64,000 nucleotides of DNA, taken from assembly GCF_022565915.1 (NCBI RefSeq), contig NZ_JAJOYX010000001.1, positions 558,001 to 622,000 on the forward strand, written 5' to 3'. The notes below the pieces were generated by a model, which saw only the letters and a program-made list of their open reading frames with translations, was not told the DNA's origin and made no database searches. Made by a program: the position numbers and the translations under genes. This DNA is from Nesterenkonia sp. LB17. Its GTDB lineage: Bacteria; Actinomycetota; Actinomycetes; Actinomycetales; Micrococcaceae. Positions 53,221 through 62,383 of the stretch are shown piece after piece. Numbering within the stretch: position 1 is the first letter of the stretch; each line of letters starts with the position of its first letter.

Positions 53221-53625
53221 CTAGCCGCCGGCGAAGGGCGGGAGCACATCGAGCTGATCCCCGGGGTGCAGCCGAGCCGTCTCGGACCGGGCTCGAACCC
53301 CGTTGACCAGGAACGAACTTCGCGCGCAGACCCGCTCCAGGCCGGACACCGCGGCGCCGTCGTTGGTGGTGGTGGACAGCTGCTCCCGGACCAGCCGGGG
53401 CAGCTCGGTCAGCAGATCGACGACGGCGACCCCTTCTGCGGGCACCGGCAGGCGCAGCTCCTCGACCCCGGCGGCCTCGGCGGCGGCGGCGAAGAACCGC
53501 ACGCTGATCGGCGCAGCAGACATCAGCGCACCCGTCATCGGCGCGGCGCTCGGCGCTGACGTCGGGACAGGCGCAGCGGATGGGTCCGGTGCGGGGGATG
53601 CCGTCGCAGGTGAGGTCTCGGTCAT
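53221..53625 (-). CDS. moaD: Molybdopterin synthase small subunit MoaD
   Basis: MoaD carries the C-terminal thiocarboxylate that donates sulfur in molybdopterin synthesis. This copy ends in the required FAGG. The ubiquitin-like domain starts near residue 40 ('ISVRFFAAAAEAAG'). The first 35 residues are a Pro/Ala/Ser-rich extension absent from most MoaD, so a start at an internal Met near residue 30-35 is possible. The gap to moaA is 3 bp. The partner large subunit moaE lies at 57423. Confidence 0.88.
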   Translation of the reverse strand: MTETSPATASPAPDPSAAPVPTSAPSAAPMTGALMSAAPISVRFFAAAAEAAGVEELRLPVPAEGVAVVDLLTELPRLVREQLSTTTNDGAAVSGLERVCARSSFLVNGVRARSETARLHPGDQLDVLPPFAGG

Positions 53626-53628
53626 GGC

Positions 53629-54882
53629 TCAGCCTCCGATGGCGGACATCGAGCGGTCAGGGCGGTGGAAGCTGGCCAGATCGAAGCCTGGGCGGTCGGT
53701 GCCGTGGGCGGCGGGCTTGACCCACATCGCCTCGGCCCAGGCCTGGGCGATCTCGGCATCGGTGGTGGCGGGGTTCCGCAGCAGGTGCATCAGGTCGAAC
53801 TCCTCGTTGGAGAACAGGCAGCTCATCACCCGGCCCTCCGCGGTGAGCCGGGTGCGCCGGCAGTCCGCGCAGAACGGCTCGGTCACCGAGGCGATCACCC
53901 CGACCCGGCCCAGCGGCGGCCCGTTCAGCCCGCTGAGGATCGCGTCATCAGATGTGCCCAGCGGGTAGACGTCGAAGCGCTCGGCCGGGGCGCCGTCGCG
54001 GTTCTCCGGCGTCGGGGTCAGGACGAAGCGCTCGGAGAGCAGCGCCCGGGTCTCCGCGGCGGAGATCGTGCCGTCCTTGTTCCACTGCTGATCCCCGTCC
54101 AGCGGCATCTGCTCGATGAAACGCAGCTCGAAGCCGCGCTGAAGCGACCATGCCAGCAGGTCTGCGGCGTGGGTGTCATTGATCCCGCGCATCAGCACCG
54201 CGTTGATCTTCAGCGGGGTCAGCCCTGCCGCAGCGGCGGCCTCCACCCCGATCAGCACCTTGTCCAGGGAGTCGCGGCGGGTCAGCTGGGCGAAGGTCTC
54301 CCGGTGCACCGAGTCCAGCGAGATGTTCACCCGGGTCAGCCCGGCCTCTGCCAGCGCGGCGGCCTTGCGCTCGAGTCCGATGGCGTTGGTGGTCATCGCG
54401 ATGGGCAGATCCGGGTGATCGGCGCGCAGGGCCGCGACGATCTCGACCAGATCAGCACGGACCAGCGGCTCACCTCCGGTCAGTCGCAGCTCGCGCACCC
54501 CCAGCGTGTTCACCCCGATGTGCACCAGCCGACGGATCTCCGCGGCGGAGAGCAGCTGGTCCTTGCTCAGCCAGGGGAGCCCCTCGGCCGGCATGCAGTA
54601 GGTACAGCGCAGATTGCACTTGTCGATCAGCGAGATCCGCAGGTCTGTGGCGCGACGGCCGAAGGAGTCCATCAGCCCGCGAGCCGGATCCGCGCCGCTG
54701 GTGTCGCGCCCGGTGTGACCCCCGCCCGGTGTTCCGGGCCTGGATGCGCTCTGCTGGGAGGGCAGCGCGGGCATACCCAGCTGGACCCGACTGGGTGAGG
54801 CCGGGCTCGAGGAGCTCGGGCTCACCGGGGCGGTGCTCGATGCGCCTGGAGCGGGGGCGTGGTCAGCTGGAAGCTGCTGCAT
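53629..54882 (-). CDS. moaA: GTP 3',8-cyclase MoaA
   Basis: A radical SAM enzyme for the first molybdopterin step. The first iron-sulfur motif is C89-x3-C93-x2-C96 (CNLRCTYC) and the second reads CADCRR then 'AEGRVMSCL'. The C-terminal SAIGG matches the GG tail needed for activity. Residues 1-70 are a Ser/Pro/Gly-rich extension; ATGs at residue 37 or 71 could be the true start, but no better ribosome-binding site was found. Divergent from moeA. Confidence 0.93.
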   Translation of the reverse strand: MQQLPADHAPAPGASSTAPVSPSSSSPASPSRVQLGMPALPSQQSASRPGTPGGGHTGRDTSGADPARGLMDSFGRRATDLRISLIDKCNLRCTYCMPAEGLPWLSKDQLLSAAEIRRLVHIGVNTLGVRELRLTGGEPLVRADLVEIVAALRADHPDLPIAMTTNAIGLERKAAALAEAGLTRVNISLDSVHRETFAQLTRRDSLDKVLIGVEAAAAAGLTPLKINAVLMRGINDTHAADLLAWSLQRGFELRFIEQMPLDGDQQWNKDGTISAAETRALLSERFVLTPTPENRDGAPAERFDVYPLGTSDDAILSGLNGPPLGRVGVIASVTEPFCADCRRTRLTAEGRVMSCLFSNEEFDLMHLLRNPATTDAEIAQAWAEAMWVKPAAHGTDRPGFDLASFHRPDRSMSAIGG

Positions 54883-54934
54883 CTGGCCATCGTATCCTCG
54901 CGGCCTGTCACGAGGAGATGTCACAGCCTCTGCG

Positions 54935-54940
54935 TAGACT
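54935..54940 (+). promoter_or_regulatory. -10 box of the moeA operon
   Basis: TAGACT matches the TANNNT pattern seven bases before the ATG of moeA, which lacks a ribosome-binding site. This suggests a leaderless transcript. Confidence 0.5.
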
Positions 54941-54947
54941 GGACCCC

Positions 54948-56291
54948 ATGTCAGAGACCCCCGACCGCGTACCCGTCGAAGAGCACATCAGCCGCCTCAG
55001 AGAGGTGCTCGGCGCCGCCCTGGGCGCCCGTGCCGCCGAGACCGTGGAGATCTCCTCCGGCGGCGTCGCCGGCCGGATCATCGCCGAGCGGCTGGTCTCC
55101 GAGGTGCCCCTGCCGGGGTTCGACAACTCCCAGATGGACGGCTTCGCGCTGCGCGCCGCCGACCTCACCGTGCATGCCGGCGAAGCCACCCTGCCGGTGG
55201 CAGGCACCACCGCCGCCGGCCAGGAGCCGGCCCTGCTGCCCATCGGCGCCGCCTTCGAGGTGATGACCGGGGCCCCGATCCCCGCCGGGGCCGACGTGGT
55301 GATCCCGGTGGAGTTCACCGACGGGTTCGGCGCCAAGGAGGTCCACTTCACCGGACTCACCGAGGCCGACGTCGCCCGCGGCCGCTACATCCGGGAGGTG
55401 GGCTCCGACATCGACGCCGGCACCCTCCTCGCCGAACCCGGTGACGTGATCAGCCCCGCCCAGCTCGCCGTGCTCGCCGCCTGCGGCTACGCCGAGATCA
55501 GCGTGCTGGAACCGATCCGCACCCTGGTGGTCTCCACCGGGGACGAGATCCGTCGTCCCGGCTCCGAGCTGCGCCCCGGCCAGCTCTACGACGCCGACAC
55601 CCCGCTGCTCGGCGCGGTGCTGGAGACCTTTGGTCACCAGGTGGAGACCTCCCGGATCGGCACCGATGACCCGGCCTGGTTCCTCGAAGCGCTGGACGCG
55701 CTGATCGCGGTGCACCACCCACACCTGATCATCACCGCCGGGGGCATCAGCAAGGGCGCCTACGAGGTGGTCCGCCAGGGGCTCGGCCGCCGCGGCATCT
55801 CCTTCGGCGTCGTCGCGCAGCAGCCCGGGGGCCCGCAGGGATGGGGTCTGCTCGAGGGTGACCTCGAGGGCCGCGGCCTGCTGCACTGGCGCTCCCAGGT
55901 CGACGACGCCCGCGCCCCGATCGCCGTCATCTCGCTGCCGGGCAACCCGGTCTCCTCGGCCGTGAGCATGGAGACCCTGGTCCGTCCCGCGCTGGCGGCG
56001 GTGGATCCCAACTGCGCCCCGCCGCGCCGGATCACGGTCCGCACGGTCGAAGACATCAGCTCCCCGCAGGGCGTCCGGCAGTTCCGTCGCGTGCGGATCC
56101 TCGATGACGCCGCCGCCGAGACCGGCGCGGCGCCCAGCGTGGAGCTCGAGGGCGGGCCCGGCTCCCACCTGCTGGGTCACCTCGCCCGGGCCGATGCGCT
56201 GCTGGAGCTGCCCGAGGACGACGTCGAGATCCCGGCCGGCTCCGAGCGGCAGGCCGTGCTGATCACCGGCCGCGGGATCGGCACCCGATGA
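54948..56291 (+). CDS. moeA: Molybdopterin molybdenumtransferase MoeA
   Basis: A 447-residue MoeA that inserts molybdate into adenylated molybdopterin. The conserved '[19 protein letters not shown]' and '[17 protein letters not shown]' are visible, followed by the MogA-like domain with '[20 protein letters not shown]' and '[18 protein letters not shown]', then '[17 protein letters not shown]'. The start at 54948 gives a normal N-terminus. The stop overlaps moaC (ATGA). Confidence 0.95.
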   Translation: MSETPDRVPVEEHISRLREVLGAALGARAAETVEISSGGVAGRIIAERLVSEVPLPGFDNSQMDGFALRAADLTVHAGEATLPVAGTTAAGQEPALLPIGAAFEVMTGAPIPAGADVVIPVEFTDGFGAKEVHFTGLTEADVARGRYIREVGSDIDAGTLLAEPGDVISPAQLAVLAACGYAEISVLEPIRTLVVSTGDEIRRPGSELRPGQLYDADTPLLGAVLETFGHQVETSRIGTDDPAWFLEALDALIAVHHPHLIITAGGISKGAYEVVRQGLGRRGISFGVVAQQPGGPQGWGLLEGDLEGRGLLHWRSQVDDARAPIAVISLPGNPVSSAVSMETLVRPALAAVDPNCAPPRRITVRTVEDISSPQGVRQFRRVRILDDAAAETGAAPSVELEGGPGSHLLGHLARADALLELPEDDVEIPAGSERQAVLITGRGIGTR

Positions 56292-56824
56292 GCGAACAGC
56301 CAGGTGCTCAGCAGACCGAGCCCGCTGCCCAGCAGCGGCTGACCCACGTCCGCGGTGACGGCAGCGCCCACATGGTCGACGTCTCCGGCAAGGAGGTCAC
56401 CCAGCGGGTGGCCCGGGCCCAGGCCGTGGTCAAGACCACCGCCGAGGTCACCGCGCTGCTCGCCAGTGACGGGCTGCCCAAGGGCGACGCACTGGCCACC
56501 GCGAGGATCGCCGGGATCATGGCCGCCAAGAAGACCCCTGAGCTGATCCCACTGTGTCATCCGCTGCCGGTCGCGAAGGTCACCGTGGACCTCGACGTCG
56601 ACACCCCTGCCTCGGGCTCGGTGCGCATCACCACGGAGGTGAAGACCACCTCGCGCACCGGCGTGGAGATTGAAGCATTGACGGCAGCCACGGTCGCGGC
56701 GTTGACTCTGTACGACATGATCAAGGCCGTGGACAAGGCCGCCGTGATCACCGACCAGATGGTCCTGTTCAAGGCCGGCGGCGCCAGCGGAGAATGGGCC
56801 AGGACTGAGACGGAGACCCGATGA
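56288..56824 (+). CDS. moaC: Cyclic pyranopterin monophosphate synthase MoaC
   Basis: MoaC makes cyclic pyranopterin monophosphate from the MoaA product. '[16 protein letters not shown]', '[17 protein letters not shown]' and '[17 protein letters not shown]' are the family landmarks including the catalytic Lys/His region. The 178-residue protein has a short Gln-rich lead. Coupled on both sides by ATGA. Confidence 0.95.
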   Translation: MSEQPGAQQTEPAAQQRLTHVRGDGSAHMVDVSGKEVTQRVARAQAVVKTTAEVTALLASDGLPKGDALATARIAGIMAAKKTPELIPLCHPLPVAKVTVDLDVDTPASGSVRITTEVKTTSRTGVEIEALTAATVAALTLYDMIKAVDKAAVITDQMVLFKAGGASGEWARTETETR

Positions 56825-57426
56825 CCGACACCCCGCACGCCACCCCACCCAAGAAGATCCCCGCCGACGCCACCGCTGAGGCTGAAGTGCCGGACCTCGG
56901 CGAGACCGACTACTCCGACGACCAGACCTCGCGCATGATCGCACCGGTGATCGTTTCCACCCGCGCGGCCACCGGGGTCACCGAGGACCGCTCAGCACCG
57001 GTGATCGCCGAGTTCGCGAAGAAGATCGGCTTCTTCACCCGCCCCCCGGTGCTGATCCCCGACGGCGAGGGAGTCCTCGCGGCACTCTCGGAGCTGCTGG
57101 TGCAGATCGAGCCCGCGGTGATTATCACCTCCGGAGGCACCGGGCTCACCCCCGATGACCTGACCCCCGAATTCACCAAGCCGCTGCTGGACAAAGAGAT
57201 CCCCGGCATCATGGAGGCGGTGCGCGCCCACGGCCGGACCAAGAACCCGCTGGCCTCGCTCAGCCGCGGTGTCGCCGGGGTCACCGGCAAGACGGTCATC
57301 GTGAACCTGCCCGGTTCTCCCAAGGCTGTCCGCGAGGGCATGGAGGTGCTGGTCCAGGTCCTCCCGCACCTCTGCGACCAGGTCGCCGACATCCGCGACC
57401 ACGAGGCGTGGGACAGCGAGGAATGA
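56821..57426 (+). CDS. mogA: Molybdopterin adenylyltransferase MogA/MoaB family
   Basis: Adenylylates molybdopterin ahead of MoeA. The 201-residue protein has '[19 protein letters not shown]' and '[17 protein letters not shown]', both typical. About 40 acidic/Pro-rich residues precede the fold, which starts at '[13 protein letters not shown]'. MogA versus MoaB is not decidable by eye. ATGA-coupled to moaC and moaE. Confidence 0.9.
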   Translation: MTDTPHATPPKKIPADATAEAEVPDLGETDYSDDQTSRMIAPVIVSTRAATGVTEDRSAPVIAEFAKKIGFFTRPPVLIPDGEGVLAALSELLVQIEPAVIITSGGTGLTPDDLTPEFTKPLLDKEIPGIMEAVRAHGRTKNPLASLSRGVAGVTGKTVIVNLPGSPKAVREGMEVLVQVLPHLCDQVADIRDHEAWDSEE

Positions 57427-57911
57427 GCTCGGATACACCCCAGGAGCTGAACCGGGCAGGCTTCTCCGCCGATGAGCCCTTCGAGTTTCCGCAGGAACGC
57501 GTGATCCTCGCCCAGCTCAGCGATCAGCCGCTGACCCCCGCCCAGGCAGAGGCGGAGGTCTGGGCTGAACGGGCCGGCGCCGTCGTCGGCTTCTCCGGGA
57601 TCGTGCGCAACCACGACCAGGGCCAGCCCGTGCACCGGCTGAGCTACACCGCGCACCCCTCCGCGGCCGAAGCGATCGCCCAGGTGGCCGTCGACATCGC
57701 CGCGCGCTTCCCGACGGTGCGGGTCTGGGTGGCCCACCGGGTGGGGGAGCTCGCGATCGGGGACCACGCACTGGTCGCCGCCGTCGCCTCGGCCCACCGC
57801 GCCGAGGCCTTCGAAGCCTGCGCCGAACTGGTGGAGCAGACCAAGGAACAGGTGCCGATCTGGAAAGAGCAGTTCTTCGCCGACGGCAGCAAGGAATGGG
57901 TCGGGCTCTAG
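57423..57911 (+). CDS. moaE: Molybdopterin synthase large subunit MoaE
   Basis: The catalytic subunit that takes sulfur from MoaD. 'GAVVGFSGIVRNHDQG' and 'VWVAHRVGELAIGDHALV' are conserved, and the substrate Lys lies in 'KEQVPIWKEQFFADG'. The ATG at 57423 overlaps the mogA stop (ATGA); a GTG at 57408 is less likely. It is the end of the plus-strand cluster. Confidence 0.94.
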   Translation: MSSDTPQELNRAGFSADEPFEFPQERVILAQLSDQPLTPAQAEAEVWAERAGAVVGFSGIVRNHDQGQPVHRLSYTAHPSAAEAIAQVAVDIAARFPTVRVWVAHRVGELAIGDHALVAAVASAHRAEAFEACAELVEQTKEQVPIWKEQFFADGSKEWVGL

Positions 57912-57924
57912 CCCGGTGCAGGAC

Positions 57925-58377
57925 CTACCGGCTTGAGCGGGCCGTCTTCTCCATGGCGATCGCCTTGCGCATGTTCTTCCGGGCTCGGGTGCGATCCCCG
58001 GCGATGTCATAGGCGATGGAGAGCCGGAACCAGGAGCGCCAGTCTGAAGGGGCGGCCTCGGCCTCGGCGGCGTAGATCTTGAACTGCTCATCGGCCTGGG
58101 CCCGGTTCGCCCGGCCTCCGGCAGAACGTTCCACGGTGTCTTCGGGCAGCCCGCCCTCGGTCTCCAGCCTCCGGCCCAATCGTTCAGTGCCGATGCCGAA
58201 GAGCAGCTCCCGGGCCAGCACCCAGACGCCGAGGATCACGATCAGCATCGCACCGGCGCCGATGAGCTGCGCGGCGAGGTCATCCACGCGCAGGAACCGC
58301 CAGGCTGAGGCCCCGGCGCCGACCAGCATGATGGCGAGCAGGACGATGACCAGTCCGGTCCAGAATTTCGTCTTCAC
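57925..58377 (-). CDS. Membrane protein with C-terminal TPR-like helices
   Basis: A 150-residue protein with two transmembrane helices (about 7-26 and 36-60), a charged linker and a C-terminal 'SDWRSWFRLSIAYDIAGDRT' helix pair resembling one tetratricopeptide unit. It is convergent with moaE and six bases downstream of dapB on the minus strand, so may be co-transcribed with dapB. Function unknown. Confidence 0.7.
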   Translation of the reverse strand: MKTKFWTGLVIVLLAIMLVGAGASAWRFLRVDDLAAQLIGAGAMLIVILGVWVLARELLFGIGTERLGRRLETEGGLPEDTVERSAGGRANRAQADEQFKIYAAEAEAAPSDWRSWFRLSIAYDIAGDRTRARKNMRKAIAMEKTARSSR

Positions 58378-58382
58378 GCGGG

Positions 58383-59144
58383 CTACAGTCCCAGGTCCAG
58401 GTAGCCGTCGAGCCCATGGGTCAGGCCTGGCCGCGATCCCACGGTGCGCAGACCCAGCAGCACGCCGGGCATGAAGGAGGCACGGTCGAAGGAGTCGTGA
58501 CGGATGGTCAGCTGCTCACCGGTGGAGCCCAGCAGGACCTCCTGATGCGCGACGAGTCCGCGCAGCCGCACCGAATGCACGTGAATCCCGGCGACCTCGG
58601 CGCCGCGAGCACCTTCCAGGGCGGTCTCGGTGGCATCGGGGGAGGGGCCGACGTCGGCCGCGTCCCGCGCCTGACCCATCAGCTCCGCGGTGCGCACCGC
58701 GGTGCCTGAAGGGGCATCGACCTTCTTCGGGTGGTGCAGCTCGATGATCTCGGCAGAGTCGAAGTATTGCGCGGCCTTGGCGGCGAAGGCGGTGGCCAGC
58801 ACCGAGCCCAGCGCGAAGTTCGGGGCGATCAGCACACCGGTGGAGCTGTGCGTGCTGAGCAGCTGCTCCAGAGCCTGCAGCTTCGCGGTGTCCCAGCCGG
58901 TGGTGCCGACCACCGCGTGGAGGCCATGCTCCACGGCGAAGCGGACATTGGCCTCGGTGGACTCCGGCACGGTCAGATCCACCACATGGGTGGCCCCGGC
59001 GGAGAGGATCTCGCTGAGCTCGTCTGTGCGGCCCTGCGCGGCGACCAGCTCCATGTCCGGTGCGTTCTGAACGGCTTTCACGGCCTCGATGCCCATGCGG
59101 CCGCCCGCGCCGAGGACGGCGACTCGAATCTCTGCTGTGCTCAT
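58383..59144 (-). CDS. dapB: 4-hydroxy-tetrahydrodipicolinate reductase
   Basis: DapB reduces the lysine/diaminopimelate intermediate with NAD(P)H. The nucleotide loop 'VAVLGAGGRMG' lies at residues 8-18, 'GTTGW' near 78, and the catalytic 'ELHHPKKVDAPSGTA' carries the paired His and Lys. The 253-residue length is normal. Essential for cell-wall diaminopimelate/lysine supply. Confidence 0.96.
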   Translation of the reverse strand: MSTAEIRVAVLGAGGRMGIEAVKAVQNAPDMELVAAQGRTDELSEILSAGATHVVDLTVPESTEANVRFAVEHGLHAVVGTTGWDTAKLQALEQLLSTHSSTGVLIAPNFALGSVLATAFAAKAAQYFDSAEIIELHHPKKVDAPSGTAVRTAELMGQARDAADVGPSPDATETALEGARGAEVAGIHVHSVRLRGLVAHQEVLLGSTGEQLTIRHDSFDRASFMPGVLLGLRTVGSRPGLTHGLDGYLDLGL

Positions 59145-59265
59145 CCCCCCAGCCTATCGTCCAGTCCTCCCCACCGGGGGTTCTCCCTGGACAGGTCAGG
59201 GGGTGTTGAAAACTGTTCGCTTGTGTTTGAATGTGAGCAACAGGTCGGCAAGTGAAGGGGAGTCC

Positions 59266-60135
59266 ATGCTGGCAGCACAGCGCCGTGCCGGGATCGTCTC
59301 TCTGCTGGACGTCTCCGGGGCCGTGAGCGTCACCGAGCTCGCCGCGCACTTCGGGGTCTCGGACATGACCATCCGTCGGGACCTGGACAACCTCGCCGCC
59401 CACGGGCTCATCGCCAAGGTCCACGGAGGAGCCGTCGCCCCGGCCGATGCCGCCGTCGGCTCATCCGCGCGGCGCAGCGAGGAGCCGGGCTTCCCGGTGA
59501 AGTCAGCGCAGCGCCAGGCCGAGAAGGAAGCCATCGCCGCGGCCGCCGTTCAGCTGGTCCAGCCGGGGATGTCCATCGGCCTCTCCGCCGGCACCACCAC
59601 CTGGGCGCTGGCGCACCGGCTCCTCGGCATCGGAGAGCTCACCGTGGTCACCAACTCCCCGCGGATCGCGGAGATCTTCCACCGCTCCGCCGAGCAGGCG
59701 CGGGCCGGCGGCGAAGCCCCGGAACAGACAGCCGCGGGCAGCGCACCAGCAGATCAGACCGTCATCCTCACCGGGGGAGTCCGGACGCCCTCGGACGCGC
59801 TGGTCGGCCCGATCGCGAACCAGGCGCTGCGCTCCCTGCATCTGGATCTGATCTTCCTCGGCGCCCACGGCTTTGCCCTGGAGGCCGGGTTCACCACTCC
59901 GAACCTGGAGGAGGCCGAGACCAACCGGACCTGGCTGCAGACCTCACCGCGCGCCGTCGTGCTGGCGGATCACAGCAAATGGAACGCCACAGCGCTGGGC
60001 ACCTTCGCCGAGCTCGCGCAGATCCACACACTGATCACCGACACCGGCGTCGACGACGCCGCGGCCGATGCGCTGCGCGAGCAGCTCGAGGCGCTGATCC
60101 TCGCCGAACCCACCGAGACCAGGAGTCCCCGATGA
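59266..60135 (+). CDS. DeoR-family regulator of the galactose operon
   Basis: A 289-residue DeoR protein: HTH 'VSVTELAAHFGVSDMTIRRD' near residues 20-40 and a C-terminal sugar-phosphate sensor domain with 'GMSIGLSAGTTTWALA' and 'FLGAHGFALEAGFTTPNLEE'. ATG at 59266. Its stop overlaps galT, so it is the first gene of a Leloir operon and likely autoregulates. The upstream region has TGTTTGAATGTGAGCAA, similar to DeoR-type sites (inference). Confidence 0.9.
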   Translation: MLAAQRRAGIVSLLDVSGAVSVTELAAHFGVSDMTIRRDLDNLAAHGLIAKVHGGAVAPADAAVGSSARRSEEPGFPVKSAQRQAEKEAIAAAAVQLVQPGMSIGLSAGTTTWALAHRLLGIGELTVVTNSPRIAEIFHRSAEQARAGGEAPEQTAAGSAPADQTVILTGGVRTPSDALVGPIANQALRSLHLDLIFLGAHGFALEAGFTTPNLEEAETNRTWLQTSPRAVVLADHSKWNATALGTFAELAQIHTLITDTGVDDAAADALREQLEALILAEPTETRSPR

Positions 60136-61367
60136 CCACCCCCGCCAGCGCCGCCGAGCGCCCCGCGCCCGCACCGCCGCAGCCCCTCCCCGGCGGGCAT
60201 GCCGCGCAGCGCACCCGGGCCCAGCTCGCCGACGGCCGCGAGATCTTCTTCTTCGACGATGAGCCCCGCCGTCGCACCGTCGAGGACCGGCGCGAGATCT
60301 CCCGACCGGTGGGCGGCAACGAGATGCGCTATGACCCGCTGCTGCGCGAATGGGTGGCCATCGCCGCGGCCCGCCAGAATCGGACCCACCTGCCCTCCAC
60401 CGATCAATGCCCGCTGTGCCCCTCGACGCCCGAGCGTGCCACCGAGGTCCCGCAGGGCCAGTACGACGTCGTCGTCTTCGAGAACCGCTTCCCCTCCTTC
60501 CGCGGCGACATCCCGATCCCCGAGGAGCTCCTGAGCACCACGACGGCGGCGCAGGAGTCCGCCGGTCTGCGCCACCCCGGCTCGGGCCGGTGCGAGGTGG
60601 TCTGCTTCACCGACCAGCACACCTCCGCGCTGGGGCAGGTCAGCGTCAGGCGGATGCGCACCGTGGTGGACGCCTGGGCGGACCGGACCGCCGCGATGCT
60701 CGCCGAACCCGGCGTCGAGCAGGTGTACTGCTTCGAGAACCGCGGCGAGGAGATCGGGGTGACGCTGAACCACCCGCACGGGCAGATCTACGGCTACCCC
60801 TTCGTCACCCCGCGCACCCGCACCCTGTTGGACTCCGCCGCGGACTACCGCGCCCGCCGCGACGCCGATCTCTTCGCCGACATCCTGGCCAGCGAGGTCG
60901 CCGACGGTCGCCGGGTCGTCGCGCGCACCGAGCACTGGACCGCGTTCACCCCCGCATGGGCGCGCTGGCCGGTGGAGCTGCACATCTACCCGCACCGCGC
61001 GGTGGAGCGGCTGCCCGAGCTCACCGACGCCGAACGCGACGACTTCGCCGCGCTCTACCTGGACCTGCTGCGCCGCGGCGACCTGCTCTTCGACTCACCC
61101 CTGCCCTACATCTCCGGCTGGCAGCAGGCCCCGGCCTCGGCCGCACCCGGGCTGATGCGGCTGCATCTGCAGCTGTTCTCGATCCGGCGGGCGGAGAACA
61201 AGCTGAAGTACCTGGCCGGCTCCGAATCCGGGATGGGCGTGTTCATCAATGACATCGCCCCTGAGGAGACGGCACGGCGACTCGTGGCGATCGGCCCGCA
61301 GGCGGCAGAATCAGACACGGCAGAGTCAGAGCAGGCAACACCCACCCAGACAGAGGAGACACCATGA
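60132..61367 (+). CDS. galT: Galactose-1-phosphate uridylyltransferase
   Basis: Second enzyme of the Leloir pathway. The active-site HPHGQ is at residues 214-218, with H216 the uridylylated His, and a zinc-type CPLC at 93-96. The 411-residue protein starts with a Pro/Ala-rich segment of about 20 residues. AGGAG six bases upstream supports the ATG at 60132, which overlaps the DeoR stop. Confidence 0.96.
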   Translation: MTTPASAAERPAPAPPQPLPGGHAAQRTRAQLADGREIFFFDDEPRRRTVEDRREISRPVGGNEMRYDPLLREWVAIAAARQNRTHLPSTDQCPLCPSTPERATEVPQGQYDVVVFENRFPSFRGDIPIPEELLSTTTAAQESAGLRHPGSGRCEVVCFTDQHTSALGQVSVRRMRTVVDAWADRTAAMLAEPGVEQVYCFENRGEEIGVTLNHPHGQIYGYPFVTPRTRTLLDSAADYRARRDADLFADILASEVADGRRVVARTEHWTAFTPAWARWPVELHIYPHRAVERLPELTDAERDDFAALYLDLLRRGDLLFDSPLPYISGWQQAPASAAPGLMRLHLQLFSIRRAENKLKYLAGSESGMGVFINDIAPEETARRLVAIGPQAAESDTAESEQATPTQTEETP

Positions 61368-62383
61368 AGCTGCTGGTCACCGGCGGTGCCGGGTATATCG
61401 GATCCGTGGTGGTGCAGCGGCTGCTCGCCGAGGGCCACACCGTGGAGGTCCTGGACAACCTGAGCACCGGCCACGCCGACTCCGTGCTGGACGGGGCGCG
61501 CTGGCACCAGGCCGAGCTGCTCCAGGTCGGTGAGATCCTGGACTCCAGCTTCGACGGTGTCGTCCACCTCGCCGCGCGCTCCCTGGTGGGGGAGTCGGTG
61601 AGACACCCGGAGCGCTACTGGCACGGCAACATCGTCGCCACCCTCGCGCTGCTCGATGCGATGCGCGAGGCCGGGGTCGGCCGGCTGGTGTTCTCCTCCA
61701 CCGCCGCGGTCTACGGGGAGCCCGCCGGATCCAGCATCGCCGAATCGGACCCGACCATGCCGACCAACCCCTATGGGGCGTCGAAGCTGGCGATCGATCA
61801 CATGCTCACCGCCGAGGCCCACGCCCACGGGCTGGCCGCGATCAGCCTGCGCTACTTCAACGTGGCCGGCGCCTCCGGGGACCTGCGCGAACGCCACGAC
61901 CCGGAGACCCACCTGATCCCGAACCTGCTCAAGGTCGCCGCGGGGGAGAAGGAGTCCGCCAGCATCTTCGGCACCGACTACCCGACCGAGGACGGCACCG
62001 CGGTGCGCGACTACATCCATGTGCTCGACCTCGCCGAGGCGCACCTGCGCGCGCTGCAGGCCGCCGAACCCTCGACCCACGAGATCTACAACCTCGGCAC
62101 CGGCACCGGCACCTCGGTGCGCCAGGTGATCGACGCCGTCCGCGAGGTCACCGGGGCTCCAGTTCCGGCGACGGAGGAGCCCCGCCGCGCCGGGGACCCG
62201 GCGGTGCTGGTCGCCTCCGGAGCGCGCGCGCTCGAGCGGCTGGGCTGGAGCCCGACCCGCGAGGTCCGCGAGATGGTCGCCGACGCCTGGGCCGCCCTGG
62301 GGCACGAGCCCGCCGCGACCCCCGACCCACAGACCGCCGGAACCCAGACCCCCGGAGACCAGGCCCGCGGAGGCGCCGCATGA
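61364..62383 (+). CDS. galE: UDP-glucose 4-epimerase
   Basis: Interconverts UDP-galactose and UDP-glucose. NAD-binding GGAGYIG (7-13), catalytic S111/T113 region, Y137 and K141 in NPYGASK are intact. The 339 residues end with a Pro/Thr/Gly-rich tail. ATGA-coupled to galT and galK. Confidence 0.95.
   Translation: MKLLVTGGAGYIGSVVVQRLLAEGHTVEVLDNLSTGHADSVLDGARWHQAELLQVGEILDSSFDGVVHLAARSLVGESVRHPERYWHGNIVATLALLDAMREAGVGRLVFSSTAAVYGEPAGSSIAESDPTMPTNPYGASKLAIDHMLTAEAHAHGLAAISLRYFNVAGASGDLRERHDPETHLIPNLLKVAAGEKESASIFGTDYPTEDGTAVRDYIHVLDLAEAHLRALQAAEPSTHEIYNLGTGTGTSVRQVIDAVREVTGAPVPATEEPRRAGDPAVLVASGARALERLGWSPTREVREMVADAWAALGHEPAATPDPQTAGTQTPGDQARGGAA

Noticed and set aside
54951-56180. 409-codon minus-strand frame opposite moeA
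   Set aside because: Gly/Asp/His-rich composition and complete overlap with an unambiguous moeA; an artefact of GC-rich codon bias.
61106-62305. 399-codon minus-strand frame opposite galT/galE
   Set aside because: Overlaps two well-supported Leloir genes and shows no recognisable domain.
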